This document shows positions 51,273 through 60,263 of a stretch of DNA of 64,000 nt, piece after piece; position 1 is the first letter of the stretch, and each line of letters begins with the position of its first letter. Source of the DNA: Azospirillum sp. B510 (GTDB taxonomy: Bacteria; Pseudomonadota; Alphaproteobacteria; Azospirillales; Azospirillaceae). The stretch is taken from assembly GCF_000010725.1 (NCBI RefSeq), contig NC_013857.1, positions 552,001-616,000 on the forward strand, read 5' to 3'. The position numbers and the translations under genes were made by a program. The notes under the pieces are model-generated. The model did no database searches. It had not been told where the DNA came from and saw only the letters and a program-made list of their open reading frames with translations.

Positions 51273-53426
51273 TCACGCCGCCGCCTTCTGCTTGCGCAGG
51301 ATGCCCAGGATGTCCGACGCCGCCTTCGGAATGTTGGTGCCCGGCCCGTAGATGGCGGCGGCCCCCGCCTTGTGGAGGAAGTCGTAATCCTGCGGCGGGA
51401 TCACGCCGCCGCAGACGACCAGGATGTCGCCGGCGCCCTGCTTGCGCAGCTCCTCGATCAACTGCGGCACCAGCGTCTTGTGGCCGGCGGCCTGCGAGGA
51501 CACGCCGATGACGTGCACGTCGTTCTCCACCGCCTGCCGCGCCGCCTCGTCCGGGGTCTGGAACAGCGGGCCGATGTCGACGTCGAAGCCGATGTCGGCG
51601 AAGCTGGTGGCGATCACCTTGGCGCCGCGGTCGTGGCCGTCCTGGCCCATCTTCACCACCAGGATGCGCGGCCGACGCCCCTCCTCGGCGGCGAAGGCGG
51701 CCACCTCCTCCTGAATCCTCCTGAAGCCCTCGTCGCCCTCATAGGCCGAGCCATAGACGCCCGACACCGAGCGGATGACGGCGACATGGCGGGTGAAGGC
51801 CTTCTCCAGCGCGTCGGAGATCTCGCCGACGGTGGCGCGGGCGCGGGTCGCCTCGACCGACAGGGCCAGCAGGTTGCCGGTCTTCTCGGCGGCGGCCCTG
51901 GTCAATGCGGCCAGCGCCTCCTGGCATTTGGCCTCGTCGCGGCTGGCGCGGATTTGCTTCAGCCGGGCGATCTGCGCCTCGCGGACGGCGGTATTGTCGA
52001 TGTCCAGCACGTCCACCCCCTCGGGGTTTTCCGGACGGTACTTGTTGACGCCGACGATCACCTCCTCGCCACGGTCGATGGCGGCCTGGCGGCGGGCGGC
52101 GGCTTCCTCGATCAGCAGCTTGGGCATGCCGCTCTCGACCGCCTTGGTCATGCCGCCCATCTCCTCGACGCGGCCGATCAGCTCCAGCGCGGCGTTGGCG
52201 AGGCTGTGGGTCAGATGCTCGATATAGTAGGAGCCGCCGAGCGGATCGACCACCTTGGTGACGCCGGCTTCCTCGGCGATGATCAGCTGGGTGTTGCGGG
52301 CGATGCGGGCGGAGAATTTCGTCGGCAGGCCCAGCGCCTCGTCGAAGGCGTTGGTGTGCAACGACTGGGTGCCGCCCAGCACCGCCGCCATCGCCTCGAT
52401 GGTGGTGCGGATGACGTTGTTGTAGGGGTCCTGTTCGGTCAGCGAGACGCCCGAGGTCTGGCAATGGGTGCGCAGGGCCAGCGAGCGGGCATCCTTCGGC
52501 TGGAACTTCTCCTGCATCAGGGAGGACCACAGCAGGCGCGCGGCGCGCAGCTTGGCGATCTCCATGAAGAAATTCATGCCGATGGAGAAGAAGAAGGACA
52601 GGCGCGGCGCGAATTTGTCGACCGGCAACCCCTTCGACATCGCCGCCCGCACATATTCAAGCCCGTCGGCGATGGTGAAGGCCAGTTCCTGCACCGCCGT
52701 CGCCCCCGCCTCCTGCATGTGATAGCCGGAGATCGAGATCGAATTGAACTTCGGCATATGTTGGGAGGTGTACTCGATGATGTCGGCGATGATCCGCATC
52801 GAGGGTTCGGGCGGGTAGATGTAGGTGTTGCGGACCATGAACTCCTTGAGGATGTCGTTCTGGATGGTCCCGCTCAGCTTGTCCTGGGAAACGCCCTGCT
52901 CCTCCGCCGCGACGATGTAGCCGGCGAGGATCGGCAGCACGGCGCCGTTCATGGTCATCGACACCGACATCTTGTCGAGCGGGATGTCCTGGAACAGGAC
53001 CTTCATGTCCTCGACGCTGTCGATGGCGACGCCGGCCTTGCCGACATCGCCGACGACGCGCGGATGATCGCTGTCATAGCCGCGGTGGGTGGCGAGGTCG
53101 AAGGCCACCGACAGCCCCATCTGGCCGGCCTTGAGGTTGGCCTTGTAGAAGGCGTTCGATTCCTCGGCGGTGGAGAAACCGGCATATTGGCGGATGGTCC
53201 AGGGCTTCACCGCATACATCGTGGCGCGCGGGCCGCGGGTGAAGGGCGGGAAGCCGGGCAGCGTGTCCAGCTCCATCCCTTCCAGGTCGGCGGCGGTGTA
53301 GAGCGCCTTGACGTCCAGCCCCTCCGGGGTCTTCCAGACCAGCTTGGAAATATCTCCGTCGGCGCCGAGATCCTTGGCGGCCAGCTTGTCCCAATCGGCA
53401 AGGGTCTTCTGCGGGAACTCGGTCAT
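51273..53426 (-). CDS. scpA: Methylmalonyl-CoA mutase
   Basis: A 717-residue single-chain B12-dependent mutase converting (R)-methylmalonyl-CoA to succinyl-CoA, the last step of propionate oxidation. The TIM-barrel part has the CoA/substrate stretches PFTRGPRATMYAVKPWTIRQ, YAGFSTAEESNAFYKANL and FDLATHRGYDSDHPRV. The C-terminal cobalamin domain (~580-717) carries the base-off motif KMGQDGHDRGAKVIATSFAD with His, then VHVIGVSSQAAGHKT and VVCGGVIPPQDYDFL. Start ATG 53426. It is third in the pccB-pccA-mcm series, 141 bases after pccA, with a strong hairpin in the gap. The IS element begins 31 bases beyond its stop. Confidence 0.95.
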   Translation of the reverse strand: MTEFPQKTLADWDKLAAKDLGADGDISKLVWKTPEGLDVKALYTAADLEGMELDTLPGFPPFTRGPRATMYAVKPWTIRQYAGFSTAEESNAFYKANLKAGQMGLSVAFDLATHRGYDSDHPRVVGDVGKAGVAIDSVEDMKVLFQDIPLDKMSVSMTMNGAVLPILAGYIVAAEEQGVSQDKLSGTIQNDILKEFMVRNTYIYPPEPSMRIIADIIEYTSQHMPKFNSISISGYHMQEAGATAVQELAFTIADGLEYVRAAMSKGLPVDKFAPRLSFFFSIGMNFFMEIAKLRAARLLWSSLMQEKFQPKDARSLALRTHCQTSGVSLTEQDPYNNVIRTTIEAMAAVLGGTQSLHTNAFDEALGLPTKFSARIARNTQLIIAEEAGVTKVVDPLGGSYYIEHLTHSLANAALELIGRVEEMGGMTKAVESGMPKLLIEEAAARRQAAIDRGEEVIVGVNKYRPENPEGVDVLDIDNTAVREAQIARLKQIRASRDEAKCQEALAALTRAAAEKTGNLLALSVEATRARATVGEISDALEKAFTRHVAVIRSVSGVYGSAYEGDEGFRRIQEEVAAFAAEEGRRPRILVVKMGQDGHDRGAKVIATSFADIGFDVDIGPLFQTPDEAARQAVENDVHVIGVSSQAAGHKTLVPQLIEELRKQGAGDILVVCGGVIPPQDYDFLHKAGAAAIYGPGTNIPKAASDILGILRKQKAAA

Positions 53427-53489
53427 CGACGCCTCCTGGGGCTTCTTAATCGCGCTGGTGAAACTGGCGGTGCGCTTCCTCCCGATGCG

Positions 53490-53522
53490 CCCCCTTCCGG
53501 CGCTCGAAGGGCCGGAAGGGGG
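53490..53522 (-). terminator. Hairpin between pccA and the mutase gene
   Basis: Bases 53490-53501 and 53511-53522 form a perfect 12-bp GC-rich stem with a 9-base loop in the 141-base gap inside the apparent operon. There is no U tract after it in the transcript direction. It could lower expression of the mutase, protect the upstream mRNA end, or mark separate transcription units. Confidence 0.5.
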
Positions 53523-53567
53523 GCAGGGGTACGCTTCCTCTCGTTTACGTTTCTTATTGTTATACGG

Positions 53568-55568
53568 TTACGCGAATTCCACGATCTTCTGATCGACCGC
53601 CAGGCTGCTGCCCGGGGCTGCGTGGATTTTCGCGACCGTCCCGTCCTGCGATGCTCGCAGAATGTTCTCCATCTTCATCGCCTCGACCACGGCCAGCACC
53701 TCGCCGGCCTTGACCTCCTGGCCCTCCGCCACCGCCAGCGACACCAGGAGGCCCGGCATCGGCGACAGCAGGAACTTCGACATGTCCGGCGGCGCCTTCA
53801 CCGGCATCAACGCGTCCAGCGCCGCCGCCTTCGGCGTCAGCACCTTGACGACGGCCTGGGCGCCGCCGTGGTGCAGACGATAGCCGATGCCGACGCGGTC
53901 GATCTGGACGCAAACCGCCTGGCCGTTCACCGTGCCGTGGAACAGCGGCTCGCCGATCCGCCAGTCGCTCAGCACCGTATGGTGCCTGCCGCCGATGTCG
54001 ACGGTATAGCCGATGCGCCGCGCGCCGGCATCCGCCGGGCGAAGATGCACCCCATGCTGGGCGCCGTCCAGCACCACCACCCAGTCGTCGCGCACCGCCG
54101 CCTTGCTGCCGGGCAGCTTGCCGGAGATCTGGATGTCGCGGTCGTTCAGGCTGCGGTGGATCACCGCCGCCACCGCGATCAGCACGGCCGGATCCTCCGG
54201 CGGCAGATCGGAAGCGTGGAAGCCGTTGGGATATTCCTCGGCGATGAAGTTGGTGGTCAGCCGTCCGTCGACGAAACGCTGGTTCGCCATCAGCGAGGCC
54301 AGGAACGGGATGTTGTGGCTGACACCGCGGATGTAATACTGGTCCAGCGCCTCGCGCATCCCGGCGATCGCCGCGTCGCGCGTCTGCCCCCAGGTGCAGA
54401 GCTTGGCGATCATCGGATCGTAATACATCGAGATCTCGCCGCCCTCATACACGCCGGTGTCGACGCGAACCTGCTGGTCGGCGGCCGGCGGCCGATAATG
54501 GGTCAGGCGGCCGGTGGAGGGCAGGAAGTTGCGGAAGGGGTCCTCGGCATAGACGCGCGCCTCGACGGCCCAGCCGTTCAGCTTCACGTCCTCCTGGCGG
54601 ATCGTCAGCTTCTCGCCATAGGCGACGCGGATCATCAGCTCGACGAGGTCGAGGCCGGTGATCAGCTCGGTGACCGGATGTTCGACCTGAAGACGGGTGT
54701 TCATCTCCAGGAAGTAGAAGTTGCGCTCGGCATCGACGATGAACTCGACCGTGCCGGCCGACTTGTACTGCACCGCGTTGGCCAGCGCCACCGCCTGCTC
54801 GCCCATCGCCTTGCGGGTGGCGGCGTCGAGGAAGGGGGACGGCGCCTCCTCGATCACCTTCTGGTGGCGGCGCTGGATCGAGCATTCGCGCTCGTGCAGG
54901 TACAGGCAGGTGCCCTGCCCGTCGGCCAGCAGCTGGATTTCGATGTGGCGCGGCTGCTGGATGTATTTCTCGACGAAGACGCGGTCGTCGGCGAAGCTGG
55001 AGCGCGCCTCGTTGGTCGCCGAGCGGAAGCCCTCGCGCGCCTCCTCATCGTTCCAGGCGACACGCATGCCCTTGCCGCCCCCACCGGCCGAGGCCTTGAT
55101 CATCACCGGATAGCCGATGTCGCGGGCGATCATCACCGCCTCGTCGTCATTGGCGATGACGCCGAGATAGCCGGGGACGGTGGAGACGCCGGCCGCCTTG
55201 GCCAGCTTCTTGGACTCGATCTTGTCGCCCATCGCCTGGATGGCATGGGCATCGGGACCGATGAAGGCGATGCCGGCGGCGGCCAGCGCCTCCTGGAACT
55301 CGCGCTTTTCCGACAGGAAGCCATAGCCGGGATGGACGGCCTGGGCGCCGGTCTTCTTGCAGGCCTCGACGATGCGGTCGATCAGCAGATAGCTCTGGGC
55401 CGACGGGGCGGCGCCGATATGGACGGCCTCGTCGGCCATCTCGACATGGAGCGCGTTCCTGTCGGCGTCGGAATAGACCGCGACGGTCTTGATGCCCATG
55501 CGGCGTGCCGTGCGGATGACGCGGCAGGCGATCTCGCCACGGTTGGCGATGAGGATCTTCTCGAACAT
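53568..55568 (-). CDS. pccA: Propionyl-CoA carboxylase, biotin-carrying alpha subunit
   Basis: A 666-residue subunit that carboxylates biotin and carries it to PccB, making methylmalonyl-CoA. Biotin carboxylase domain (~1-450): MFEKILIANRGEIACRVIRT, ATP-grasp loop ASAGGGGKGMRVAWN, EMNTRLQVEHPVTELITGLD. A BT linker domain follows, and the C-terminal biotinyl domain has EAMKMEN with the modified Lys. The ATG 55568 lies 11 bases after the pccB stop, with GAGGG upstream; a GTG-type upstream extension (MRAGS) is unlikely. Family alternatives such as methylcrotonyl-CoA carboxylase are disfavoured by the mutase neighbour. Confidence 0.93.
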   Translation of the reverse strand: MFEKILIANRGEIACRVIRTARRMGIKTVAVYSDADRNALHVEMADEAVHIGAAPSAQSYLLIDRIVEACKKTGAQAVHPGYGFLSEKREFQEALAAAGIAFIGPDAHAIQAMGDKIESKKLAKAAGVSTVPGYLGVIANDDEAVMIARDIGYPVMIKASAGGGGKGMRVAWNDEEAREGFRSATNEARSSFADDRVFVEKYIQQPRHIEIQLLADGQGTCLYLHERECSIQRRHQKVIEEAPSPFLDAATRKAMGEQAVALANAVQYKSAGTVEFIVDAERNFYFLEMNTRLQVEHPVTELITGLDLVELMIRVAYGEKLTIRQEDVKLNGWAVEARVYAEDPFRNFLPSTGRLTHYRPPAADQQVRVDTGVYEGGEISMYYDPMIAKLCTWGQTRDAAIAGMREALDQYYIRGVSHNIPFLASLMANQRFVDGRLTTNFIAEEYPNGFHASDLPPEDPAVLIAVAAVIHRSLNDRDIQISGKLPGSKAAVRDDWVVVLDGAQHGVHLRPADAGARRIGYTVDIGGRHHTVLSDWRIGEPLFHGTVNGQAVCVQIDRVGIGYRLHHGGAQAVVKVLTPKAAALDALMPVKAPPDMSKFLLSPMPGLLVSLAVAEGQEVKAGEVLAVVEAMKMENILRASQDGTVAKIHAAPGSSLAVDQKIVEFA

Positions 55569-55579
55569 GCTGCCGGCCC

Positions 55580-57112
55580 TCACAGCGGAATGTTGTCGTG
55601 CTTGCGCCAGGGGTTCTGGAGCTGCTTGTTCTTCAGCATGGACAGCGCCTTCGTGATGCGGCGGCGGGTTCCGTGCGGCATGATGACGTCGTCGATGTAA
55701 CCGCGCGACGCGGCGACGAAGGGATTGGCGAATTTCTGCTTGTACTCGTCCGTACGCGCCTCGATCTTCTCGGCGTCGCCGATGTCGCCGCGGAAGATGA
55801 TCTCCACCGCACCCTTGGCGCCCATCACCGCGATTTCGGCCGACGGCCAGGCATAATTGACGTCGCCGCGCAGATGCTTGGACGACATCACGTCGTACGC
55901 GCCGCCGTACGCCTTGCGGGTGATAACGGTCACCTTCGGCACCGTCGCCTCGGCGTACGCGTACAGCAGCTTGGCGCCATGCTTGATGATGCCGCCATAT
56001 TCCTGGCTGGTGCCAGGCATGAAGCCGGGGACGTCGACCAGGGTCAGGATCGGGATTTCGAAGGCGTCGCAGAAGCGGACGAAGCGCGCCGCCTTCTTGG
56101 AGCTGTCGATGTCAAGGCAGCCGGCGAGCACCATCGGCTGGTTGGCGACGATGCCGACCGTCGAGCCGTTCATGCGGGCGAAGCCGATGAGGATGTTCTT
56201 GGCGTATTCCGGCTGAAGCTCGAAGAAGTCGCCCTCGTCGACGATCTTGAGGATCAGCTCCTTCATGTCGTAGGGCTTGTTCGGATTCTCCGGCACCAAC
56301 GTGTCGAGCGAGAAATCCTCGCGGTCGAGCGGGTCGGCGCAGGGGCGGACCGGCGCCTTCTCCCGGTTCGACGACGGCAGGAAATCGATGAAGCGGCGCA
56401 GTTGCAGCAACGCTTCCACGTCATTCTCGAAAGCCAGATCGGCCACGCCCGACTTGGTGGAGTGGGTGACGGCGCCGCCCAGCTCCTCCGCGGTCACCAC
56501 CTCGTGGGTCACCGTCTTCACCACGTCGGGGCCGGTGACGAACATGTAGGAGCTGTCCTTCACCATGAAGATGAAGTCGGTCATCGCCGGGGAATAGACC
56601 GCGCCGCCGGCGCACGGCCCCATGATGAGGGAAATCTGCGGGATGACGCCCGACGCGTCGACATTGCGCTGGAACACCTCGGCATAGCCGCCGAGCGACG
56701 CCACGCCTTCCTGGATGCGGGCGCCGCCGCTGTCATTCAGCCCGATGACCGGGGCGCCGACCTTCAGCGCCTGGTCCATGATCTTGCAGATCTTCTCGGC
56801 ATGCGCCTCCGACAGCGCGCCGCCGAAGACGGTGAAATCCTGGCTGAAGACGAAGACGAGGCGGCCATTGACGGTGCCGTGGCCGGTGACCACGCCGTCG
56901 CCCGGAATTTTCTGGCTTTCCATGCCGAAGTCGATGCAGCGGTGTTCGACGAACATGTCGAACTCCTCGAAGGATCCCTCGTCGAGGAACAGCTCGATCC
57001 GCTCGCGCGCGGTCAGCTTGCCTTTGGCGTGCTGGCCGGCGATGCGCTTCTCACCGCCGCCCAGCCGCGCCGCGGCGCGCTTGGACTCCAACTTGGCCAG
57101 AATGTCTTGCAT
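55580..57112 (-). CDS. pccB: Propionyl-CoA carboxylase, carboxyltransferase beta subunit
   Basis: A 510-residue carboxyltransferase of the crotonase-like fold. N-terminal half: KGKLTARERIELFLDEGSFE, NDSGGARIQEGVASLGGYAE, GPCAGGAVYSPAMTDFIFMV. C-terminal half: FVRFCDAFEIPILTLVDVPG, FMPGTSQEYGGIIKHGAKLL, TRKAYGGAYDVMSSKHLRGD. These form the oxyanion holes for acyl-CoA and biotin. Ends NPWRKHDNIPL as in close homologues. First gene of the propionate operon; divergent from the ScfR-type regulator with 231 bases between starts. Confidence 0.95.
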   Translation of the reverse strand: MQDILAKLESKRAAARLGGGEKRIAGQHAKGKLTARERIELFLDEGSFEEFDMFVEHRCIDFGMESQKIPGDGVVTGHGTVNGRLVFVFSQDFTVFGGALSEAHAEKICKIMDQALKVGAPVIGLNDSGGARIQEGVASLGGYAEVFQRNVDASGVIPQISLIMGPCAGGAVYSPAMTDFIFMVKDSSYMFVTGPDVVKTVTHEVVTAEELGGAVTHSTKSGVADLAFENDVEALLQLRRFIDFLPSSNREKAPVRPCADPLDREDFSLDTLVPENPNKPYDMKELILKIVDEGDFFELQPEYAKNILIGFARMNGSTVGIVANQPMVLAGCLDIDSSKKAARFVRFCDAFEIPILTLVDVPGFMPGTSQEYGGIIKHGAKLLYAYAEATVPKVTVITRKAYGGAYDVMSSKHLRGDVNYAWPSAEIAVMGAKGAVEIIFRGDIGDAEKIEARTDEYKQKFANPFVAASRGYIDDVIMPHGTRRRITKALSMLKNKQLQNPWRKHDNIPL

Positions 57113-57206
57113 CGGGCGTTCCCATTATTTGGCGTCGCGCCGCCTCTCCCCGCTCCGGTGTCGAGCGACGCGATCATTCACCGGAACGCCGCGAATTATT
57201 CACAAA

Positions 57207-57298
57207 CTTCGCAGCGCTTCAAACGACCTCTTCGCAAAAAGGTGCGAAGTTGCGAAGCCCTTTGCAAATGCGGCTTTGCGCTTGCTAAGATTGCGAAG
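57207..57298. promoter_or_regulatory. Cluster of TGCGAAG half-sites between pccB and its regulator
   Basis: Five copies of the 7-mer TGCGAAG or its complement CTTCGCA occur in 92 bases: 57207-57213, 57230-57236, 57243-57249, 57251-57257 and 57292-57298. The pair at 57230/57243 is an inverted repeat with a 6-base spacer, and TTTGCAAA at 57261-57268 is an extra palindrome. RamB/ScfR-type regulators bind TTTGCAAA-like sites near propionate genes, so these are probable operators. Confidence 0.6.
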
Positions 57299-57343
57299 AA
57301 CGGCCGGTTTCCAAGGCCGAGGGGCGGGCGGGATTTTATACGC

Positions 57344-58804
57344 ATGCAAAAGAAACTCTTCCTTGGCTACAAGCTGCGCCGCCTGCGCGAACAGCGCGGC
57401 CTGACCCAGGCGTCGCTGGCCAAGACGCTGGAGCTTTCCCCCAGCTATCTCAACCAGTTGGAGAACAACCAGCGCCCGCTGACTCTGCCGGTGCTGATGC
57501 GGATCGCCGCCACCTTCGAGCTGGAGCTGTCCGCCTTCCTGGAGGATGAGGACAGCCGGCTGGTCTCCGACCTGCGCGAGGCCCTGGCCGACCCGCTGTT
57601 CGCCGGCGCGCCGCTGACCTCCGGCGAGTTGCGCAGCGTGGTGGGGGCGAGCCCGGAACTGGCGCGCCGGGTGCTCAGCCTGCATCAGGCCTATCAGAAG
57701 CTGCATGAGCGGGTGCAGTCGCTGGCCGACAGCCTATCCAACCGTGAACCCAGCAATCAGGAGGGCGACAGTTTCGCCGGGCCGCAATTCCCCTACGAGG
57801 AGGTGCGGGACTATTTCCATTACTGCAACAATTACATCGGCCCGCTGGACGAGGCGGCGGAACGGCTGTGGGATGCCGAACAGATCCATTCCGGATCGCT
57901 GCTGAACGAGCTGGCCGCCTATTTGAAGCGCCGCCACGACGTGCGGGTGAAGATCGTCGCCGACGAGGCGGGCGACACCGCCATGCGCAGCTATGACGCC
58001 ACGACCGGTACGCTGCGGCTGTCGGCCCTGCTGACCAGCGCCAGCCGGGCCTTCCACATGGGCAACCAGATCGCCCTGCTGGAATTCGGCGACCTGATCG
58101 ACGATTTGGTCGATCAGGCCAAATTCTCCAGCGAGGATGCGCGGTCGATCTGCCGGGTCGGGCTGGCCAACTATTTCGCCGGGGCGCTGATGCTGCCCTA
58201 CCGTGCCTTCGCCGCCCAGGCCCGCGTTCTGCGCCACGACATCGAACAGCTGCAAAGCCGCTTCTCCGCCAGCTTCGAGCAGGTCTGCCACCGTCTCTCC
58301 ACCCTGCAACGGCCGGGGGCGCGCGGCCTGCCCTTTTATTTCGTGCGGGTCGACATGGCCGGCAACATCACCAAGCGCCATTCGGCCACCCGCTTCCATT
58401 TCGCGCGCTTCGGCGGCGCCTGTCCGCTGTGGAACGTGCATGAGGCCTTCGCCCAGCCCGGAAAGATCCTGGTGCAGTTCGCCCAGATGCCCGACCGCAC
58501 CGCCTATATCAGCATCGCCCGCACGGTGACCAAGCGTGGCGGCGCCTATTTGAAGCCGTCCCGGCAATTCGCCGTCGGACTGGGCTGCGAGGCGAGCCAT
58601 GCGCCGGAACTGGTCTATGCCGCCGGCATCGACATCGCCGACATGAAGGCCGCCGTTCCGATCGGCGTCAATTGCCGCCTGTGCGAACGCACCGATTGTC
58701 AGCAGCGCGCCTTTCCCCCGATCGGCAGCGAATTGCGGGTGGACGAACACCACCGCAGCTTCGTCCCCTACCTGTTCAACCCGCCGGACGCGCAGCCGCG
58801 CTGA
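57344..58804 (+). CDS. ScfR/RamB-type short-chain acyl-CoA regulator (XRE + IrrE-like)
   Basis: A 486-residue regulator. The N-terminal Cro/C1 helix-turn-helix (~8-62: LREQRGLTQASLAKTLELSP, SYLNQLENNQRPLTLPVLMR) is followed by an ImmA/IrrE-type domain. In that domain the usual HExxH is replaced: FHMGNQIALLEFGD. The C-terminal DUF2083 region shows ARFGGACPLWNVHEAFAQPG, NCRLCERTDCQQRAFPPIG with a conserved Cys set and the tail SFVPYLFNP. Relatives (RamB, PrpR, ScfR) sense propionyl- or other short-chain acyl-CoA and control nearby catabolic genes, in line with its divergence from pccBA-mcm. ATG 57344; no strong Shine-Dalgarno site. A repeat cluster lies upstream. Confidence 0.88.
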   Translation: MQKKLFLGYKLRRLREQRGLTQASLAKTLELSPSYLNQLENNQRPLTLPVLMRIAATFELELSAFLEDEDSRLVSDLREALADPLFAGAPLTSGELRSVVGASPELARRVLSLHQAYQKLHERVQSLADSLSNREPSNQEGDSFAGPQFPYEEVRDYFHYCNNYIGPLDEAAERLWDAEQIHSGSLLNELAAYLKRRHDVRVKIVADEAGDTAMRSYDATTGTLRLSALLTSASRAFHMGNQIALLEFGDLIDDLVDQAKFSSEDARSICRVGLANYFAGALMLPYRAFAAQARVLRHDIEQLQSRFSASFEQVCHRLSTLQRPGARGLPFYFVRVDMAGNITKRHSATRFHFARFGGACPLWNVHEAFAQPGKILVQFAQMPDRTAYISIARTVTKRGGAYLKPSRQFAVGLGCEASHAPELVYAAGIDIADMKAAVPIGVNCRLCERTDCQQRAFPPIGSELRVDEHHRSFVPYLFNPPDAQPR

Positions 58805-58938
58805 CGAGAACAGCTTGCGGAGCGTCCTGTTGGCCCACCTCTTGCTGATAAACGGGGGAAGACTGGCGGAAGCGGTGCTTTCGGGCATTCCCGGCGTCGG
58901 TCTTTGCAAGCTGCTTCGCATTTTGCCAATGGCGGGCC

Positions 58939-59817
58939 ATGGACAGTGACAATCTGCATCGCGCTCCCAGCCAGCAGGGGACGGATTTCGCCCCGGAGGC
59001 GTTGGCCCGCATGCTGTCGGTATCGACCGCGGCGCTGGCCCAGGGACGGGGCGTCGCACTGGAGGTGAGCGTGCTGACCGGAACACCGCCACGTCTGGTC
59101 GGCGACGCGGAGACCGCCGGCGCCCTGTGCAACACGTTGGTGGCCAGCGCCATCGCCAGCGCCGGGCCGGGCCGGCTGGCGGTCCGTCTGTCCGCCCTGC
59201 CGGCGGGGGAGGAGCGGGTCACCCTGCGCACCGAATTGAGCGGCCATTTCGATATCCGGGGCGAGGGCGGCTTCGGATGGGAACTCGCCCGCCGCCTGCT
59301 GACGGCGCTCGGCGCCCAGATCACGATGGAGTTCGCGATGGACGGGCGGCCACGGGCGGTGCTGGACATTCCGGCCGCGCTGCCCTCCCGCGCAACCGAT
59401 ACCGAACGGCTGACGAGCTGGGCACGCTCGCGCGGCGGACGGCTGCTGGTGGTCGACGACAGCGCCACCAACCGCATGGTGGTGGCCGGGCTGCTCGCCA
59501 AGGCCGGCTTCTCGGTCGAGACAGCCACCGGCGGAGCGGAGGCGGTGGAGGCCATCGCCCAGGCGCCGGTGCCGCCCGAAGCGGTGCTGATGGATGTCGC
59601 CATGCCCGACATGGACGGGGTGATGGCCACCACCACCATACGCCGGCTGGGCGACGAGCGGGCCCGCATCCCGATCATCGCCGTCACCGCCAACGCCCAG
59701 CCGGAAGATCGCCTCCGCTGCCTGGCCGCCGGGATGAACGATTATCTGACCAAGCCGGTCCGCCGTGCCGACCTGCTGGGCGCCCTGGAACGCTGGCTGG
59801 CGCCGCAGCCGGCCTGA
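58939..59817 (+). CDS. Response-regulator receiver with degenerate ATPase-like N-terminus
   Basis: A 292-residue soluble protein. The C-terminal receiver (~170-290) is complete: LLVVDDSATNRMVVAGLL, phospho-acceptor Asp in AVLMDVAMPDMDGVMATT, IIAVTANAQ and NDYLTKPVRRADLL. The N-terminal ~150 residues look like a decayed HATPase domain (LVGDAETAGALCNTLVASAI; FGWELARRLLTALGAQITME) without N, G1 or G2 boxes and with no His dimerisation helix. It resembles the tail of a hybrid histidine kinase that lost its catalytic parts. A stand-alone scaffold or phosphate sink is possible. No output domain. It follows the ScfR-type gene after 134 bases; CTTCGCA occurs at 58914-58920 in that gap. Confidence 0.75.
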   Translation: MDSDNLHRAPSQQGTDFAPEALARMLSVSTAALAQGRGVALEVSVLTGTPPRLVGDAETAGALCNTLVASAIASAGPGRLAVRLSALPAGEERVTLRTELSGHFDIRGEGGFGWELARRLLTALGAQITMEFAMDGRPRAVLDIPAALPSRATDTERLTSWARSRGGRLLVVDDSATNRMVVAGLLAKAGFSVETATGGAEAVEAIAQAPVPPEAVLMDVAMPDMDGVMATTTIRRLGDERARIPIIAVTANAQPEDRLRCLAAGMNDYLTKPVRRADLLGALERWLAPQPA

Positions 59818-60263
59818 GCCGGCCTGAACCAGCCGGCCCGGATGGGGCCGGCGGGCGCCTCGGGCGGAGTACGGCCACCCTTCCACGCTATCCCGCTGTC
59901 ACCATGAAATGCGAGACGCCGCGAGCCATTGGCCGGTGATCGGGTTCATGCGGCAAATCGAGTCCGATTTTACCCAATCCAATCCACGCACGGCATCGAC
60001 CGCCCCCGTACACCGGAATGCCCGCGAGGAGCGGGGGTGTAAGTGCAGGAATGCGACGAATAAGCACAATAATTCGAAGCGGAACAAATTATTCGGCGAT
60101 CTGTAGGCAAACTGCAACAGGTTTCCGGCAACCCATACAAGCCGATGAACCGAACTTTTGCGCAGATGGCGTCGTCTCCACCGAACTGCGGCGGAGGCTC
60201 CGCCGCTACGCTCGAAATACGGTGGAAGCATCGATTTTCTATAATCTATAATAGAGGGATCAC
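59818..60263. other. Intergenic region upstream of the autotransporter
   Basis: About 446 bases with no credible gene. GCCGGCCC (59832-59839) and GGGCCGGC (59845-59852) form a terminator-like hairpin just after the receiver gene. From 59960 the DNA is relatively AT-rich and should carry the autotransporter promoter. CTGTAGGCAAACTGCAAC at 60101-60118 has only a weak likeness to a Pho box. Confidence 0.45.

Noticed and set aside
55598..57343. Upstream extension of the ScfR-type regulator across pccB
   Set aside because: Antisense shadow of pccB; the helix-turn-helix begins right after ATG 57344.
60101..60118. Pho box before the acid phosphatase autotransporter
   Set aside because: CTGTAGGCAAACTGCAAC has the 11-base periodicity but too many mismatches to the PhoB consensus to call.
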